Of a stretch of DNA of 64,000 nucleotides, positions 55,639-64,000 are shown one piece after another. The notes beneath the pieces are model-generated. The model worked only from the letters and a program-made list of their open reading frames with translations. It ran no database searches and was not told the origin of the DNA. Both the position numbers and the translations under genes were made by a program. Numbering within the stretch: the first letter of the stretch is position 1; each line of letters starts with the position of its first letter. The DNA is from Endozoicomonas sp. NE40 (GTDB taxonomy: Bacteria; Pseudomonadota; Gammaproteobacteria; Pseudomonadales; Endozoicomonadaceae), in NCBI RefSeq assembly GCF_040549045.1, contig NZ_JBEWTB010000002.1:1-64000 (forward strand). Direction: 5' to 3'.

Positions 55639-56403
55639 ATGTGTGAACTGCTGGGCATGAGTGCCAACACCCCGACTGATATCTGCTTCAGCTTTTCCGG
55701 ACTAATGCAACGGGGCGGGCGAACCGGGCCTCATCGCGATGGCTGGGGCATTGCTTTTTATGATGGTCCCGGGGTCAGAGAATTCCGAGACCCCTACCCC
55801 AGCTGTGATTCTGAAATTGCAAAGCTTGTGCGAAACTATCCGATCAAAAGTGAGATTGTTATCAGCCACATTCGTCAGGCTAATGCCGGAAGGGTCTGTC
55901 TGGAAAATACACACCCTTTTATACGGGAGCTATGGGGACGAAACTGGACCTTTGCTCACAACGGTCAGTTAAAAGGTATCAAAAAGCAACCCCTTACCCA
56001 TTACTTACCCATAGGCACGACAGACAGTGAGCATGCGTTCTGCTGGCTGATGGACGCCATTCGCGAACGTTTTCCCAAACCTCCCAGACGCGCCAGCACT
56101 CTGCACCGTTTTATCCAGAAGCAGTGTGATGAACTTAGGAAAATGGGGGTGTTCAATATGCTGCTGACAGACTCCAGGCACCTGTACTGTTACTGCAGCA
56201 CCAAGTTGAGCTGGATTACACGCAAGGCACCTTTTGATCAGGCCTGCCTGAAGGATGCGGAACTGACCGTCGACTTCGAAAAAGAGACCACACAAACCGA
56301 TATTGTGACCGTGGTTGCCACAGAGCCACTAACCACCAACGAACAGTGGAACAGGATGGCAGTGGGCGAGCTGATAGTCTTTCATAAGGGGGAGGTTGCC
56401 TGA
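55639..56403 (+). CDS. yafJ: Class II glutamine amidotransferase (YafJ-like)
   Basis: An Ntn-hydrolase with the catalytic Cys2 exposed after removal of Met (MCELLGMSANTP). The glutamine-site motifs are HRDGWGIAFY, SHIRQANAG and FAHNGQL, then TDSEHAFCWL. At 254 residues it matches YafJ, a stand-alone glutaminase domain without a known synthase partner. Its substrate is unknown. A terminator follows. Confidence 0.9.
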   Translation: MCELLGMSANTPTDICFSFSGLMQRGGRTGPHRDGWGIAFYDGPGVREFRDPYPSCDSEIAKLVRNYPIKSEIVISHIRQANAGRVCLENTHPFIRELWGRNWTFAHNGQLKGIKKQPLTHYLPIGTTDSEHAFCWLMDAIRERFPKPPRRASTLHRFIQKQCDELRKMGVFNMLLTDSRHLYCYCSTKLSWITRKAPFDQACLKDAELTVDFEKETTQTDIVTVVATEPLTTNEQWNRMAVGELIVFHKGEVA

Positions 56404-56537
56404 GCGTTCTCTGGTCACTGGAATACCTTATTTCGGTTGCGGAGATCCTGCAAAGGAGCTTCAGGACAGGGCCGGGATTAATGGGCAAAGTAGTCAGGAG
56501 CAGAGTAAGAAGAAAGTAAAAAGAAACCCACAGAAAT

Positions 56538-56567
56538 CTCCCGGAACAACCATGTACCGGGAGTTTT
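56538..56567 (+). terminator. Terminator downstream of yafJ
   Basis: CTCCCGG-aacaaccatgta-CCGGGAG followed by TTTTC, 135 bases past the yafJ stop. Confidence 0.65.
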
Positions 56568-56618
56568 CAGCAACGACTTGACAGTTTTTACGCTCGGGTA
56601 TCCAGCGTTACCGCCTCA

Positions 56619-57200
56619 TCATTTAAAATAAGCGTTATCCGTCACCGTGTGGTCAGTCACGTCACGCACACCCTTCAGCTCAGGAATGCGTTCAACCAGA
56701 GTTTTTTCCACACCGTCTTTCAGAGTCAGGTCAACAGCGCTGCAACCCTGACAACCACCACCAAACTGCAGTACGGCAAAACCCTCGTCAACTTCCACCA
56801 GCGACACCATACCACCATGGGAAGCCAGGCCCGGATTGATTTCAGTCTGCAGGAAGTAGTTAATCTTCTGGTCCAGCGGACTGTCTTCATTCACTTTAGG
56901 CAGTTTGGCATTCGGTGCCTTGATGGTCAGCTGACCACCCAGTTTGTCTTCAGAGAAGTCCACCTCAGCGTCTTCCAGAAACGGTTCGCTGACCCCTTCA
57001 ACATGACAGTTGAAGTATTCCAGCTCCAGCAGCAGGTCACCTTCTTTTTCCTCACCAGGCTTACAGTAAGCCAGACAGGTCTCGGCATAAGGTGTTCCTG
57101 GCTGTGTCACAAACAGGCGAACGCCAATGCCTTCAACGTTCTGCCGTTTCAGCAGACCTGCCAGATATTTCTGAGCGGCTTCTGTAAATGTAATCTTCAA
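56619..57200 (-). CDS. nfuA: Fe/S biogenesis protein NfuA
   Basis: NfuA carries [4Fe-4S] clusters to apo-proteins. The 193-residue protein has the degenerate A-type N-terminal domain (FTEAAQKYLAGLLKRQ, GTPYAETCLAYC) and the Nfu domain with cluster ligands in GGGCQGCSAVDLTLKDGVEKTL. Length and motif order are normal. Confidence 0.96.
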   Translation of the reverse strand: MKITFTEAAQKYLAGLLKRQNVEGIGVRLFVTQPGTPYAETCLAYCKPGEEKEGDLLLELEYFNCHVEGVSEPFLEDAEVDFSEDKLGGQLTIKAPNAKLPKVNEDSPLDQKINYFLQTEINPGLASHGGMVSLVEVDEGFAVLQFGGGCQGCSAVDLTLKDGVEKTLVERIPELKGVRDVTDHTVTDNAYFK

Positions 57201-57237
57201 GTCAAATACCTCATTCGGTCAGTTCGCCCATTCTATG

Positions 57238-58520
57238 CTAATGAGCCACTTCAGGAAAAGGCTGTTTCTTCAGATTACTTTCTGAACCGTTTTCTGCCGC
57301 TGGCAGTCGTTGACTCACCTGCTGGCAGATATAGTCACCAATGGGAATGGCAGAGGTGGCTGCGGGCGACGGCGCATTGCAGACATGCAGGCTGCGGGCG
57401 ACGGCGCATTGCAGACATGCAGGCTGCGGGCGCTTTCTGCAAAAAAAAAGTCATGGACCATAGTACCGTCTCTCATCACCGCCTGAGCCCGAATACCTGC
57501 CGGGTAGGGTTTAAGGTCTGACAGTTTCAGCTGGGGGCAGTATTTCTGCACCCGCCGGAGATAGCCCGGTTTCCAGAAAGAATCGATCGTCTCTTTCAGC
57601 CCTGTGACCAGGTTATTCCGGGCAGCCCGCCAGAACCCGGCAAACGTCAGCATATCCCGCATATCCTTCAGGCTCAGGTTGATACGCCCATACCCTTCTC
57701 GCTTCCAGCCCTGCACCGCATTGGGACCCACGGTCACAGAACCATCCATCATACGGGTCAGATGCACACCCAGAAATGGCAGGTCCGGATCAGGAATCGG
57801 ATAGATCAGATGGTTGACGATATGATTATGCTGTGGAGCCAGCTGATAATACTCGCCCCGGTAAGGAATAATCTGAAAGTCTGTCCTGATTCCAAGCATG
57901 CGTGTCGTTCGGTCAGCCATTAAGCCACTGCAACACACCAGATAACGTGCCATTAACTCCTGATGTCCGGAGTCATTCTGTACTTCCAGACGGATGCAGT
58001 GAGACGTCTCCTCCATAAAGACGACGTTGGAGCGCAACTGAACCTCACCACCCAGCTGCTCAAAACAGCGCGCCATGGCCCTGGTCACCTGTTTGTAGTC
58101 GACAATTCCCGTCGCTTTTACATAGAGAGCACCAACCCCGGTAATGTTCGGTTCACGTTCCTTTAACGCTTTCGCATCAAGCCATTCCACTTCGATACCG
58201 TTTTCCTGACAGCGTTTATACAGCGCTTTCATACGCTGAATCACTGCATCCTCTTTACCTGCCACCAGAACAACAGGTAAACAAACCCACAAACGGTCAG
58301 CCACCATAAGCTTCCAGCCCAACCATAGGCTGTACTTAGCCACGGTGAACCAAAATATTCAGGAAGATTATCCAATCTCTGGCTGCGCACATAGCCCAGG
58401 TTCTGGCGCAACCGGGGGCATGCTGATTCAGCTGTTCAGCACGCCGAAGCCACAGCACACTGTAACCATATTGCCCGGCAAGGAACCAGCTATTGCCCCA
58501 GCAGCACTTATCCGGAAAAC
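57238..58520 (-). pseudogene. lhgO: L-2-hydroxyglutarate oxidase, decayed
   Basis: The middle of the gene encodes the LhgO (YgaF) FAD oxidase without doubt: EREPNITGVGALYVKATGIVDY, CSGLMADR, PFRGEYYQLAP-like RGEYYQLAP, HLIYPIPDPDLPFLGVHLTRM, DGSVTVGPNAV and YPAGIRAQAV. Two kinds of damage are visible. At the 3' end a 32-base unit is duplicated in tandem (57361-57424) and shifts the frame right after CNAPSPAA, so the normal tail (TSAIPIGDYIC...) is read only without the extra copy, to a stop at 57238. At the 5' end the FAD-binding Rossmann start is broken over several frames (fragments resembling AGQYGYSVLWLRRAEQLNQHA at about 58420-58480), and no continuous start exists. The open middle frame is 57315-58343. 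Confidence 0.85.
57361..57432. repeat. 32-bp tandem duplication inside lhgO
   Basis: Two identical 32-base units start at 57361 and 57393, with the first eight bases of a third at 57425. Because 32 is not a multiple of three, the duplication shifts the lhgO frame near its end. Confidence 0.9.
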
Positions 58521-58539
58521 AGTTATAGAAAGGGGTTGT

Positions 58540-59401
58540 AAATACTGGACCCGGATCAATTCTGGACTCAACGTCTTGTGGACCCTCTGGCTGAAGGGAT
58601 CACTGTGCACGAACTGCCAACATTTCGATACCGAAGCGAGGCAAGTCAAAAAACCTGAAACGATTACTTCAGCAAGCCGGAACAGAGACCGGATGGCAGC
58701 ATACATACTCTGGCAACGGGCTTTCGATTCCCCGTATGGTGACTGGCGAGCCATGCTTCAAAAAAACGGTGGGAGGACGGCACAAGAAAACCAGGCCTGC
58801 CGTCGTGCATCTTGATGCTGTCGTTTTGCAGGAACTGAACAATATCCATCTTATGTGGAAAAATAGTAGGGGCGAAGAGGCTACCCGCCTGAATGACTCA
58901 GAGTCATCCGATACCCGCACCACTTTCCAAACAGCGAACAATGACAGCCTGGGCAGCAGCAGTTATAAAACCGCATTAGAAGGGCTTGTTGAGTACACCC
59001 TGCCTGAGTCCGGGATTGAATTTGATAGTCAGGCATCCAGTGTTATACCGAGACTGGGAAGAAAGCGAAAGCAAGGACAGGACCCTCCCTTTGAGCAGGA
59101 GCTTGAACATTTTTTCCAGTGGCTTGCCGGGCAGGACACCAGCAAGGATGGACAATGGTTGATAACAAGAGTCTGTAAAAATGAGAAGGGCGGCACCATT
59201 GAGCCGGGAAGCTATCAGTCACCCCCTGAAGCCAGCGATATTAAAGCAATATCCTGCTTTGATAACGAGCCGGGATACAAAACCTATTTAGATCAGAGGC
59301 GCATTCGAAAAGCGCTTAAAAACCCTTCAGCCGTTCTGGTTCAGGACAACATGCTACATGTTCTGCTCAAGGAGTGGCTATCACTGAAAAAACCGCTATA
59401 G
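58540..59401 (+). pseudogene. Orphan protein, probably 5'-broken
   Basis: The downstream frame is open from about 58640 to 59401, with an ATG at 58736 and another at 58853. Its predicted product is polar and low in hydrophobic clusters, ending DNMLHVLLKEWLSLKKPL. Just upstream, a second frame (DPLAEGITVHELPTFRYRSEASQK) reads smoothly into it if one base near 58650 is changed, and its 5' end runs into the decayed start of lhgO. I read this as the remnant of a longer gene whose head was lost in the same rearrangement. No family is recognised. If intact, the gene is 58853-59401. Confidence 0.4.
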
Positions 59402-59481
59402 TCATAACCCATGACTATTCCTGAAGCCACTGCCCCTTTTGACTGAAAACAGTGACCCACACCATTAATATAAATCCGAAG

Positions 59482-59583
59482 TGTAGGTGAGCCTGCTGAC
59501 AGGGTTTGTGTTGATGGCTGTCGCTTTGTGCCATGTAGAGAGTCACCGTGTTGGGAGTCGTGTTCCGCTCGTCCCAACCTACA
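59482..59583. repeat. Palindromic intergenic repeat, copy 2
   Basis: The right arm (59546-59583), read on the minus strand, starts TGTAGGTTGGGACGAGCGGA and ends CCCAACACGG. It matches the arm of the element at 343-469 (TGTAGGTTGGGTCGAGTGAA). The left arm (TGTAGGTGAGC...GTGTTGATGG) is diverged. It lies in the 319-base gap 59402-59720, which holds nothing else that I recognise. Confidence 0.55.
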
Positions 59584-59720
59584 GCTAGGGGGGCTTAAGT
59601 CAGTACCATTAACCTTTAGATGAGTTCTTTAACAGTTGCTATCAATAGCGGCACAAGCAGGCATGCCTGTCTCAATTTTCTTGACAGATAAAGTATTTAA
59701 GCAGCTGTAAGGGGTTATAG

Positions 59721-61064
59721 ATGAGAAAGTTTGTTATCGGACAGGTTTTTATCATTGTTGCTATTGTGATGCTTTCACCAAATATTTCAGCGGATGATGA
59801 TTGTCTGAACATTTGTTACGGCAATATTATTTACGGACCTGATGACGTTTATTTTAACAACCAGGCAAAAGAGGCTGAAATAAAGTACCAGGTAGAGTTA
59901 CTGAATGTGAATGGTACATCTGTTTCCAGCGGGTCGGTTGTTAAGAACATAGATATTTATTACAAGGAAAAAAACCGCGTTAAAAGCTTTGCAAGCCACT
60001 ATAAAAGCGTTATTGCAAGCAGATATAACTGCGAAGAGTCACACTGGCAGCATGCTAATAATTACTTTGATGTCGGGTGTCAATATAAGACCTTATTACT
60101 GACGGTAAGAAATCCACGGGAACTCTACATCACAGCGAAACTAATGGGTGACAATCATTCAGTTATTCACAGCTATACAACCCACTTAAAAGAAAAGTCA
60201 GTAACAGAAACATCAGGAAGCGATTATTACTCCTCCGGGCAATGCATTTCAGATTACGATGACAGGAAAAGACCCTTCACTGAAGGTATTGTATCCATTA
60301 AGCCTGTTGAAGGGCCGGGTGTTGTTAAGGTTTCTCGTAATACCTACAAGCTGTATGTAAACTATAACGAAACCTCCCATGAAAAATATAAGTATGCCAT
60401 TGCGCTTCAAATTGAAACATCTAAAAAGAAGAAGTTTTATGGGCTGGTGGTGACTGAGTGCTCGCCCTGCGAGAAATACGAAAAAGTGATATGGCTTGAT
60501 CCCCATTGGAGTTTGTTACGCCACTTCCACACCAAAGGTATAGACAGATACGATTTCGCGGTCAGTAATGATGACAAAAAAATTATTTTTTGGAACTACA
60601 GCAAAAAATTTATAAATCGTAAGTTGGTCTTTCATACCATTCGAAGCCATGTGCACCCACTCCGGATTGACGTCATCAAAGATAGTCAAACTCAACATTG
60701 CGACAGGTTTCGAGCAGGTGGGTACAGTCACACCCCCATACCCGATGAGTCTGCTGGTTATTTAGGCGATGAACCGTGCGACTTACCTTCTTCAGCTATC
60801 TCTGGAGTAAGTTGCAAGCCAACAACACAGTTCACTAAGCCAGGGATATCTCCCACTACACCATTAGAGTTGATGACCGCCTCTCTTTTACCGGAAGCTC
60901 CTACATCAGAAGTGATCTTAATTGCTTCTACAAATATCACCGGGGATGGTGATATTCGGAATCAAACGGGTAACGCAACCCTCCATTCTGACGGCGACAG
61001 GCTGGACCCATTTATCTTCAGTCTGTTGGCAGTCGCTGCACTCGTTGCTCTGGAGTATGATTGA
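59721..61064 (+). CDS. Secreted orphan protein with C-terminal hydrophobic anchor
   Basis: A 447-residue product with a clean signal peptide (IGQVFIIVAIVMLSPNISA, cleavage before Asp-Asp). It has a Tyr/Lys/His-rich mature part with scattered cysteines (pairs near CLNICYG, CSPCEKY, CDLPSSAISGVSC) and a C-terminal hydrophobic helix FIFSLLAVAALVAL preceded by a Thr/Ser-rich stalk. This gives a type I surface or periplasmic topology. The gene is AT-rich relative to its neighbours. No known domain is recognised. Confidence 0.65.
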   Translation: MRKFVIGQVFIIVAIVMLSPNISADDDCLNICYGNIIYGPDDVYFNNQAKEAEIKYQVELLNVNGTSVSSGSVVKNIDIYYKEKNRVKSFASHYKSVIASRYNCEESHWQHANNYFDVGCQYKTLLLTVRNPRELYITAKLMGDNHSVIHSYTTHLKEKSVTETSGSDYYSSGQCISDYDDRKRPFTEGIVSIKPVEGPGVVKVSRNTYKLYVNYNETSHEKYKYAIALQIETSKKKKFYGLVVTECSPCEKYEKVIWLDPHWSLLRHFHTKGIDRYDFAVSNDDKKIIFWNYSKKFINRKLVFHTIRSHVHPLRIDVIKDSQTQHCDRFRAGGYSHTPIPDESAGYLGDEPCDLPSSAISGVSCKPTTQFTKPGISPTTPLELMTASLLPEAPTSEVILIASTNITGDGDIRNQTGNATLHSDGDRLDPFIFSLLAVAALVALEYD

Positions 61065-61169
61065 CCATTTAACGCTTAGCTGCACTGGGTTGATTCCGTT
61101 TTTCCTAACAAGCCTGTTAGGTAGCTCCCTCATTTATAGAAAACCGCTTGTCTAATATTCTACTTCTTG

Positions 61170-61334
61170 TCAGTCTTCGTTATTGGTTTTCAGCATCAGT
61201 TTCCTGAACACAACTGCGTTATGGTCTTCAAAACTGCGTTCCGGCTCACCATCCAGTTCAAGGCTCGGGAATTGTTTGAACAACTCGGTCATGGTCAGGT
61301 ACTGAAGTGGTCCCCAGTAATCAAACAACCTGAG
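61170..61334 (-). pseudogene. Cytochrome P450-like C-terminal remnant
   Basis: On the minus strand, running out of the IS end to a stop at 61170, an open frame reads YLTMTELFKQFPSLELDGEP then ERSFEDHNAVVFRKL. This resembles the extreme C-terminus of bacterial cytochrome P450s (the pattern ...RFPxLxLxGEPER...). The heme-binding part is absent and nothing matching lies on the other side of the IS. It is probably a gene cut off by the IS insertion or a linked deletion. The family call rests on a short stretch only. Confidence 0.4.
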
Positions 61335-61370
61335 TGGTAAGTAAAGCTCTAATCCATTGTTATTCAGGCC

Positions 61371-62054
61371 TCAGGCTGCCTGTTTAAAGTACATCTGATC
61401 CGGAGTATTATCATCCAAACTCTGATGGGGACGTTCCGAGTTATACAGCTGGAAATAGCTCTTTAGTTCTTGTTTCAGTTGAGCCCCATTATCGAATGCC
61501 TTCAGGTAGACACATTCATACTTTACACTGCGCCAGAGTCGCTCCACAAATATATTATCCCGGTAGCACCCTTTGCCATCCATGCTGATCCTGACATTGT
61601 GCTTCTTGAGAACACCCGTGAAAGCATCACTGGTAAATTGACTGCCCTGATCACTGTTGAAAATCTCCGGGGCTCCATAGCGATTCAGAGCCTCTTCAAG
61701 AGCATCCACACAGAAATCAGCGTCCATAGTATTGGATACCCGCCAGGACAGAACCCGGCGACTGTACCAGTCCATTGCCTCCAGACCCATTTGCCGCATC
61801 AGGCGACGGACTCGTTTCCTGTTAATGCAATAGCCTAAGTTGCGCAGGAATGTGTACATCTTTCGTGACCCGTAAAACGGTGTTTTTAGATGCTGCTCAT
61901 CTATCAGACGCATCATTTCAAGATCCTTTGTCAGATCCTTGCGCGACTGGTAATACGGCGATGATCGTGAAATACCCAACAAACGACACTGCCTGACGAC
62001 TGAGACTTCTGGATGATGGTGCTCGACCATAGAAACGCGTACGCATTTTTTCAA
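61371..62054 (-). pseudogene. IS3-family transposase OrfB, catalytic segment deleted
   Basis: A DDE integrase of the IS3 family. The N-terminal HTH_21 part (YGSRKMYTFLRNLGYCINRKRVRRLMRQMGLEA) is joined directly to MDWYSRRVLSWRVSNTMD. Intact relatives have about 48 residues in between, including the WxxDITY motif with the first catalytic Asp. The second Asp (FNSDQGSQFTS) and the Glu (NIFVERLWRSVKYE) remain. The 227-residue length against about 275 confirms an in-frame deletion near 61776. The start is TTG 62054, overlapping the orfA stop, which fits translational coupling. Confidence 0.85.
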
Positions 62055-62335
62055 TGATCGAGCTTGCGTGCTAAAAAATCGCGCTCCACAGAGAGCTGGC
62101 CAATCTGCCGGTAAAGGTTATCAACTTCATCCTGATGACTTTTGGAATTCTTGTCGGCCTTGCTGCCAAATAGCTCGGCAGCACGTTCCAGCAACTCCCG
62201 CTTCCAGGCACTAACCATGGTGGGATGAATTTGAAAATGCGCCGCCAGCTCAGAAGTGGTCTGGTCTCCCTTGATGGCAGCCAGGGCAACTTTAGCTTTG
62301 AAGTTTGAACTATATTGTTTGCGTTTTCTGCTCAT
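62051..62335 (-). CDS. IS3-family transposase OrfA
   Basis: A 94-residue DNA-binding subunit with the helix-turn-helix TTSELAAHFQIHPTMVSAWKRELL and a C-terminal leucine-zipper-like segment (EVDNLYRQIGQLSVERDFLARKL). It overlaps orfB by four bases. It looks intact, but its partner orfB is not. Confidence 0.9.
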   Translation of the reverse strand: MSRKRKQYSSNFKAKVALAAIKGDQTTSELAAHFQIHPTMVSAWKRELLERAAELFGSKADKNSKSHQDEVDNLYRQIGQLSVERDFLARKLDH

Positions 62336-62404
62336 GATCGCATTATCCTTCTTGCTCTGGGTCAGAGCTTACACCCATTAAAGAGCTAAACAGCCCCCAC
62401 AATT

Positions 62405-62429
62405 CCGGGCTGAACGCCTTTCAGCCCGG
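62405..62429 (+). terminator. Hairpin downstream of the IS
   Basis: CCGGGCTGA-acgcctt-TCAGCCCGG followed by GTTTACTTCTT; a nine-base stem with a weak U-tract. It may insulate the next gene from upstream transcription. Confidence 0.4.
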
Positions 62430-62543
62430 GTTTACTTCTTCAGCTAAACCTTTGCAGGGATAACAAATATACAGGCGGGTCTGAACAGTCTGGCTCATCG
62501 TGACACAGCTATCTGCTGATTGTCTATCCTAAGAATTTAAGCT

Positions 62544-62552
62544 GGGGGGGGG
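62544..62552 (+). promoter_or_regulatory. Nine-G tract at the ribosome-binding position
   Basis: A run of nine G lies eight bases before the ATG of the next gene, where the Shine-Dalgarno would be. Such tracts slip easily, so the length could change initiation efficiency between cells. Confidence 0.55.
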
Positions 62553-62560
62553 ATACAGAA

Positions 62561-63364
62561 ATGAAAAACAGCTTTATCGCTCATTCGGTTAATACAACAG
62601 TTCAAGGGTTATTGAGCGAATACAATACACTGGGTACATCATTCAACATTTATAGTCAGAAAAATTTTTTCATGAATCATGTGCATGAAAAAATACAACA
62701 GCATGCCGCTTACCCCCGTTTGAAAAAGGCTTCTGTTTTTTTATACACCTCGCGGGGGTACTGCCGTTTGAGCAATCACAATGATTATGAAGCGGGGCGC
62801 AGGCTGTATGATCATTGCATGACACCTGGTTTAGCTGAAGAAGGAATAGCTGCCAATGCCCATGAGTGTACAGCGCTTGTTATTTATTCAGCTCTGAGCA
62901 GCACAAACCTGGTTCAGGTTAATCGTGCCATTGTCTTAGACCCGGGGCGCACCCCTTCCAGAAGAATCCTCCATGAGTTTGCCATCATTGGTGAGGTGAC
63001 GGGCAATAAAACTCGCGTGGCGATGCCCATGGATGGAATAGCTGGTTTTTTAACAAAAAAACTGCTGCCCCGTTCAGAGCTTCCCTGGGCGGTTGATGCC
63101 GCTTTCAATGTTGTCTGTCCATTAAAGGATTATATCAACAACCTTGGTCAGGCTATTTCTACTGTTAACCAGGCAGGAACCAGTGGACAGGCTGAAGGCA
63201 ACAACAGACTGCCTCCGCTCCAGATAGGCCCGGAAATCACGCCAATGGCTTTCTACGCCTTGATTTCTGGTGGCCATTTGCTAGCTATTGAAGTGACTCA
63301 GAAATCAACGCGCCTTAATATTTCCGAGAATGAGGGCAAGCTGAACTACAGTGATTTCTTTTAG
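62561..63364 (+). CDS. Papain-like cysteine protease candidate
   Basis: A 267-residue soluble protein, no signal peptide. Cys103 in NAHECTALVIYSAL, His138 in RRILHEFAIIG and Asp179 in LPWAVDAAFNVVCPL stand in the Cys-His-Asp order and spacing of papain-fold enzymes. They resemble bacterial effector proteases in which a W..D segment follows the histidine. A 22-residue linker (TSGQAEGNNRLPPLQ) separates a C-terminal piece. I do not recognise a named family. The poly-G tract upstream and the neighbouring IS suggest an unstable, accessory locus. Confidence 0.5.
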   Translation: MKNSFIAHSVNTTVQGLLSEYNTLGTSFNIYSQKNFFMNHVHEKIQQHAAYPRLKKASVFLYTSRGYCRLSNHNDYEAGRRLYDHCMTPGLAEEGIAANAHECTALVIYSALSSTNLVQVNRAIVLDPGRTPSRRILHEFAIIGEVTGNKTRVAMPMDGIAGFLTKKLLPRSELPWAVDAAFNVVCPLKDYINNLGQAISTVNQAGTSGQAEGNNRLPPLQIGPEITPMAFYALISGGHLLAIEVTQKSTRLNISENEGKLNYSDFF

Positions 63365-63467
63365 CCGCAATGAGAGCGCCAGAAAGGCATTATCAAGTAC
63401 ACTACCGTCCGGTTAAGCGTTCCAGATCCAATAGAGGCTGAACTAACCGCTCTCCGGACGAAGAGCG

Positions 63468-63998
63468 TTAAAATGGTAACATTCTGGCTGAAATGTAAAC
63501 AGTCACCAATAATCTGGCTATCGAATAACGATTGACCGCTTCTCCACTATGGTAATTTTTTGCAGTATCGCCTTGTTCCCCACCATAATTACTGGTCGGC
63601 ATAGTGATGGCAGGTGTGGAGGCAGGTGCAAACGGAGAACCGTGATAAGTCAGAAAATTAGTATTGTCACTATTCTGGTATTTCTTCGCCCAGATAGCCG
63701 TCTTGTCCAGCCCTTTGTTCAGTGTGTGCTTTACAACCATATCAGTTCCCAGCCAGAAACAGGTACACGGGACACCTCCAGAATTACATTCCCTTCTGCT
63801 GATACTGGCAGCAAACAGGTACAGGTTCCCACTATTTGATAACACTGGCGCACCGACCACCCAGAAAGGCCTTCCCGTTTTATCGTTCTTAAAGTGTGGC
63901 GGAATGATCGTACTCCTTAACACCATGTCTTCCTGGCTGATGAGACTGAGAGTACCATTCTCAACCCTGAACTTATGCAAACGAAGCGTGGGTTTCAT
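63468..63998 (-). CDS. Hypothetical protein, cut by the right edge
   Basis: The frame stays open to the last bases of the window, so the ATG at 63998 may be internal and the real start lies beyond it. The visible 176 residues are beta-rich (FWVVGAPVLSNSGNLYLFAAS, CTCFWLGTDMVVKH), with three cysteines close together. No family is recognised. The 3' end lies 103 bases from the papain-like gene, convergent with it. Confidence 0.5.
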   Translation of the reverse strand: MKPTLRLHKFRVENGTLSLISQEDMVLRSTIIPPHFKNDKTGRPFWVVGAPVLSNSGNLYLFAASISRRECNSGGVPCTCFWLGTDMVVKHTLNKGLDKTAIWAKKYQNSDNTNFLTYHGSPFAPASTPAITMPTSNYGGEQGDTAKNYHSGEAVNRYSIARLLVTVYISARMLPF

Positions 63999-64000
63999 TT

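Larger units (their letters stand above)
61335..62377 (-). mobile_element. IS3-family insertion sequence, internally deleted
   Basis: Two overlapping frames (orfA then orfB) on the minus strand are flanked by imperfect terminal repeats: the right end reads TGGGTGTAAGCTCTGACCCA and the left end TGGTAAGTAAAGCTCTAATC. The ends are my estimate, and no clear target duplication is visible. OrfB lacks the segment with the first catalytic Asp, so the copy should be unable to move by itself. Confidence 0.8.

Noticed and set aside
58345..58815. 156-codon plus-strand frame over the lhgO start
   Set aside because: It overlaps decayed lhgO sequence in antisense and has no ribosome site or family resemblance.
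1..64000. CRISPR array, rRNA, tRNA, riboswitch or integrated phage
   Set aside because: No regular spacer-repeat series, no tRNA T-loop contexts in the gaps, and no phage structural genes were seen.

Overview
The window looks like the chromosome of a host-associated gammaproteobacterium, most likely Endozoicomonas or a close Oceanospirillales relative. This is inferred from gene content alone: gammaproteobacterial housekeeping blocks (gap-mfd-csiV, aat-bpt-infA-clpA-clpS, mnmA-hflD-purB, ppsA/ppsR, prpB-prpC-acnD-prpF) are interrupted by single genes with a strongly eukaryote-directed character. No rRNA, tRNA, CRISPR array, phage or plasmid backbone was recognised.

Layout. 0-6.6 kb: a partial unknown gene, a palindromic repeat, a long-form GAPDH, a frameshifted mfd and csiV. 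6.6-10.7 kb: a phospholipase-A2-like secreted protein facing a three-finger C2H2 zinc-finger protein, a frameshifted YejA-type peptide-binding protein, a pterin carbinolamine dehydratase and a coiled-coil protein. 11-15.7 kb: the N-degron group (Aat, Bpt, ClpA, ClpS) around infA. 16-23.4 kb: monomeric isocitrate dehydrogenase, mnmA-hflD-purB, a 44-codon gene and a threonine-dehydratase-like enzyme. 23.4-25.5 kb: an H-NOX gas sensor with its cytosolic hybrid histidine kinase. 25.5-30.4 kb: a secreted RNase T2 and a 1348-residue secreted protein ending in an OTU-like cysteine protease signature. 30.4-34.4 kb: ppsA, ppsR and an acetyltransferase. 34.5-35.7 kb: an ankyrin-repeat protein. 35.9-41.9 kb: the 2-methylcitrate (propionate) pathway, with acnD frameshifted. 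42-46 kb: pabB, an orphan secreted protein, thrH and a YopT/C58-like cysteine protease. 46.5-49.6 kb: serine uptake and deamination (sdaC-sdaA) separated by a MITE-like palindrome. 49.7-57.2 kb: menB, a frameshifted secreted orphan, htpG, a DUF599 membrane protein, a small membrane protein, a YafJ-type amidotransferase and nfuA. 57.2-64 kb: a decaying region with an lhgO pseudogene, a broken orphan gene, a secreted orphan, a P450-like remnant beside an internally deleted IS3-family element, a papain-like candidate behind a nine-G tract, and a partial gene at the right edge.

How the parts work together. Metabolic genes point to amino acid, peptide and propionate use (sdaC/sdaA, the YejA-like protein, prp genes, PEP synthase with its regulator). 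Gas sensing by H-NOX and the secreted or injected candidates (C2H2 protein, OTU protein, C58-like protease, ankyrin protein, PLA2-like protein, RNase T2, papain-like protein) suggest life inside or on animal cells. At least four genes carry single-base frameshifts and lhgO is visibly decaying. This is either ongoing genome erosion or residual assembly error; the sequence alone cannot separate the two.
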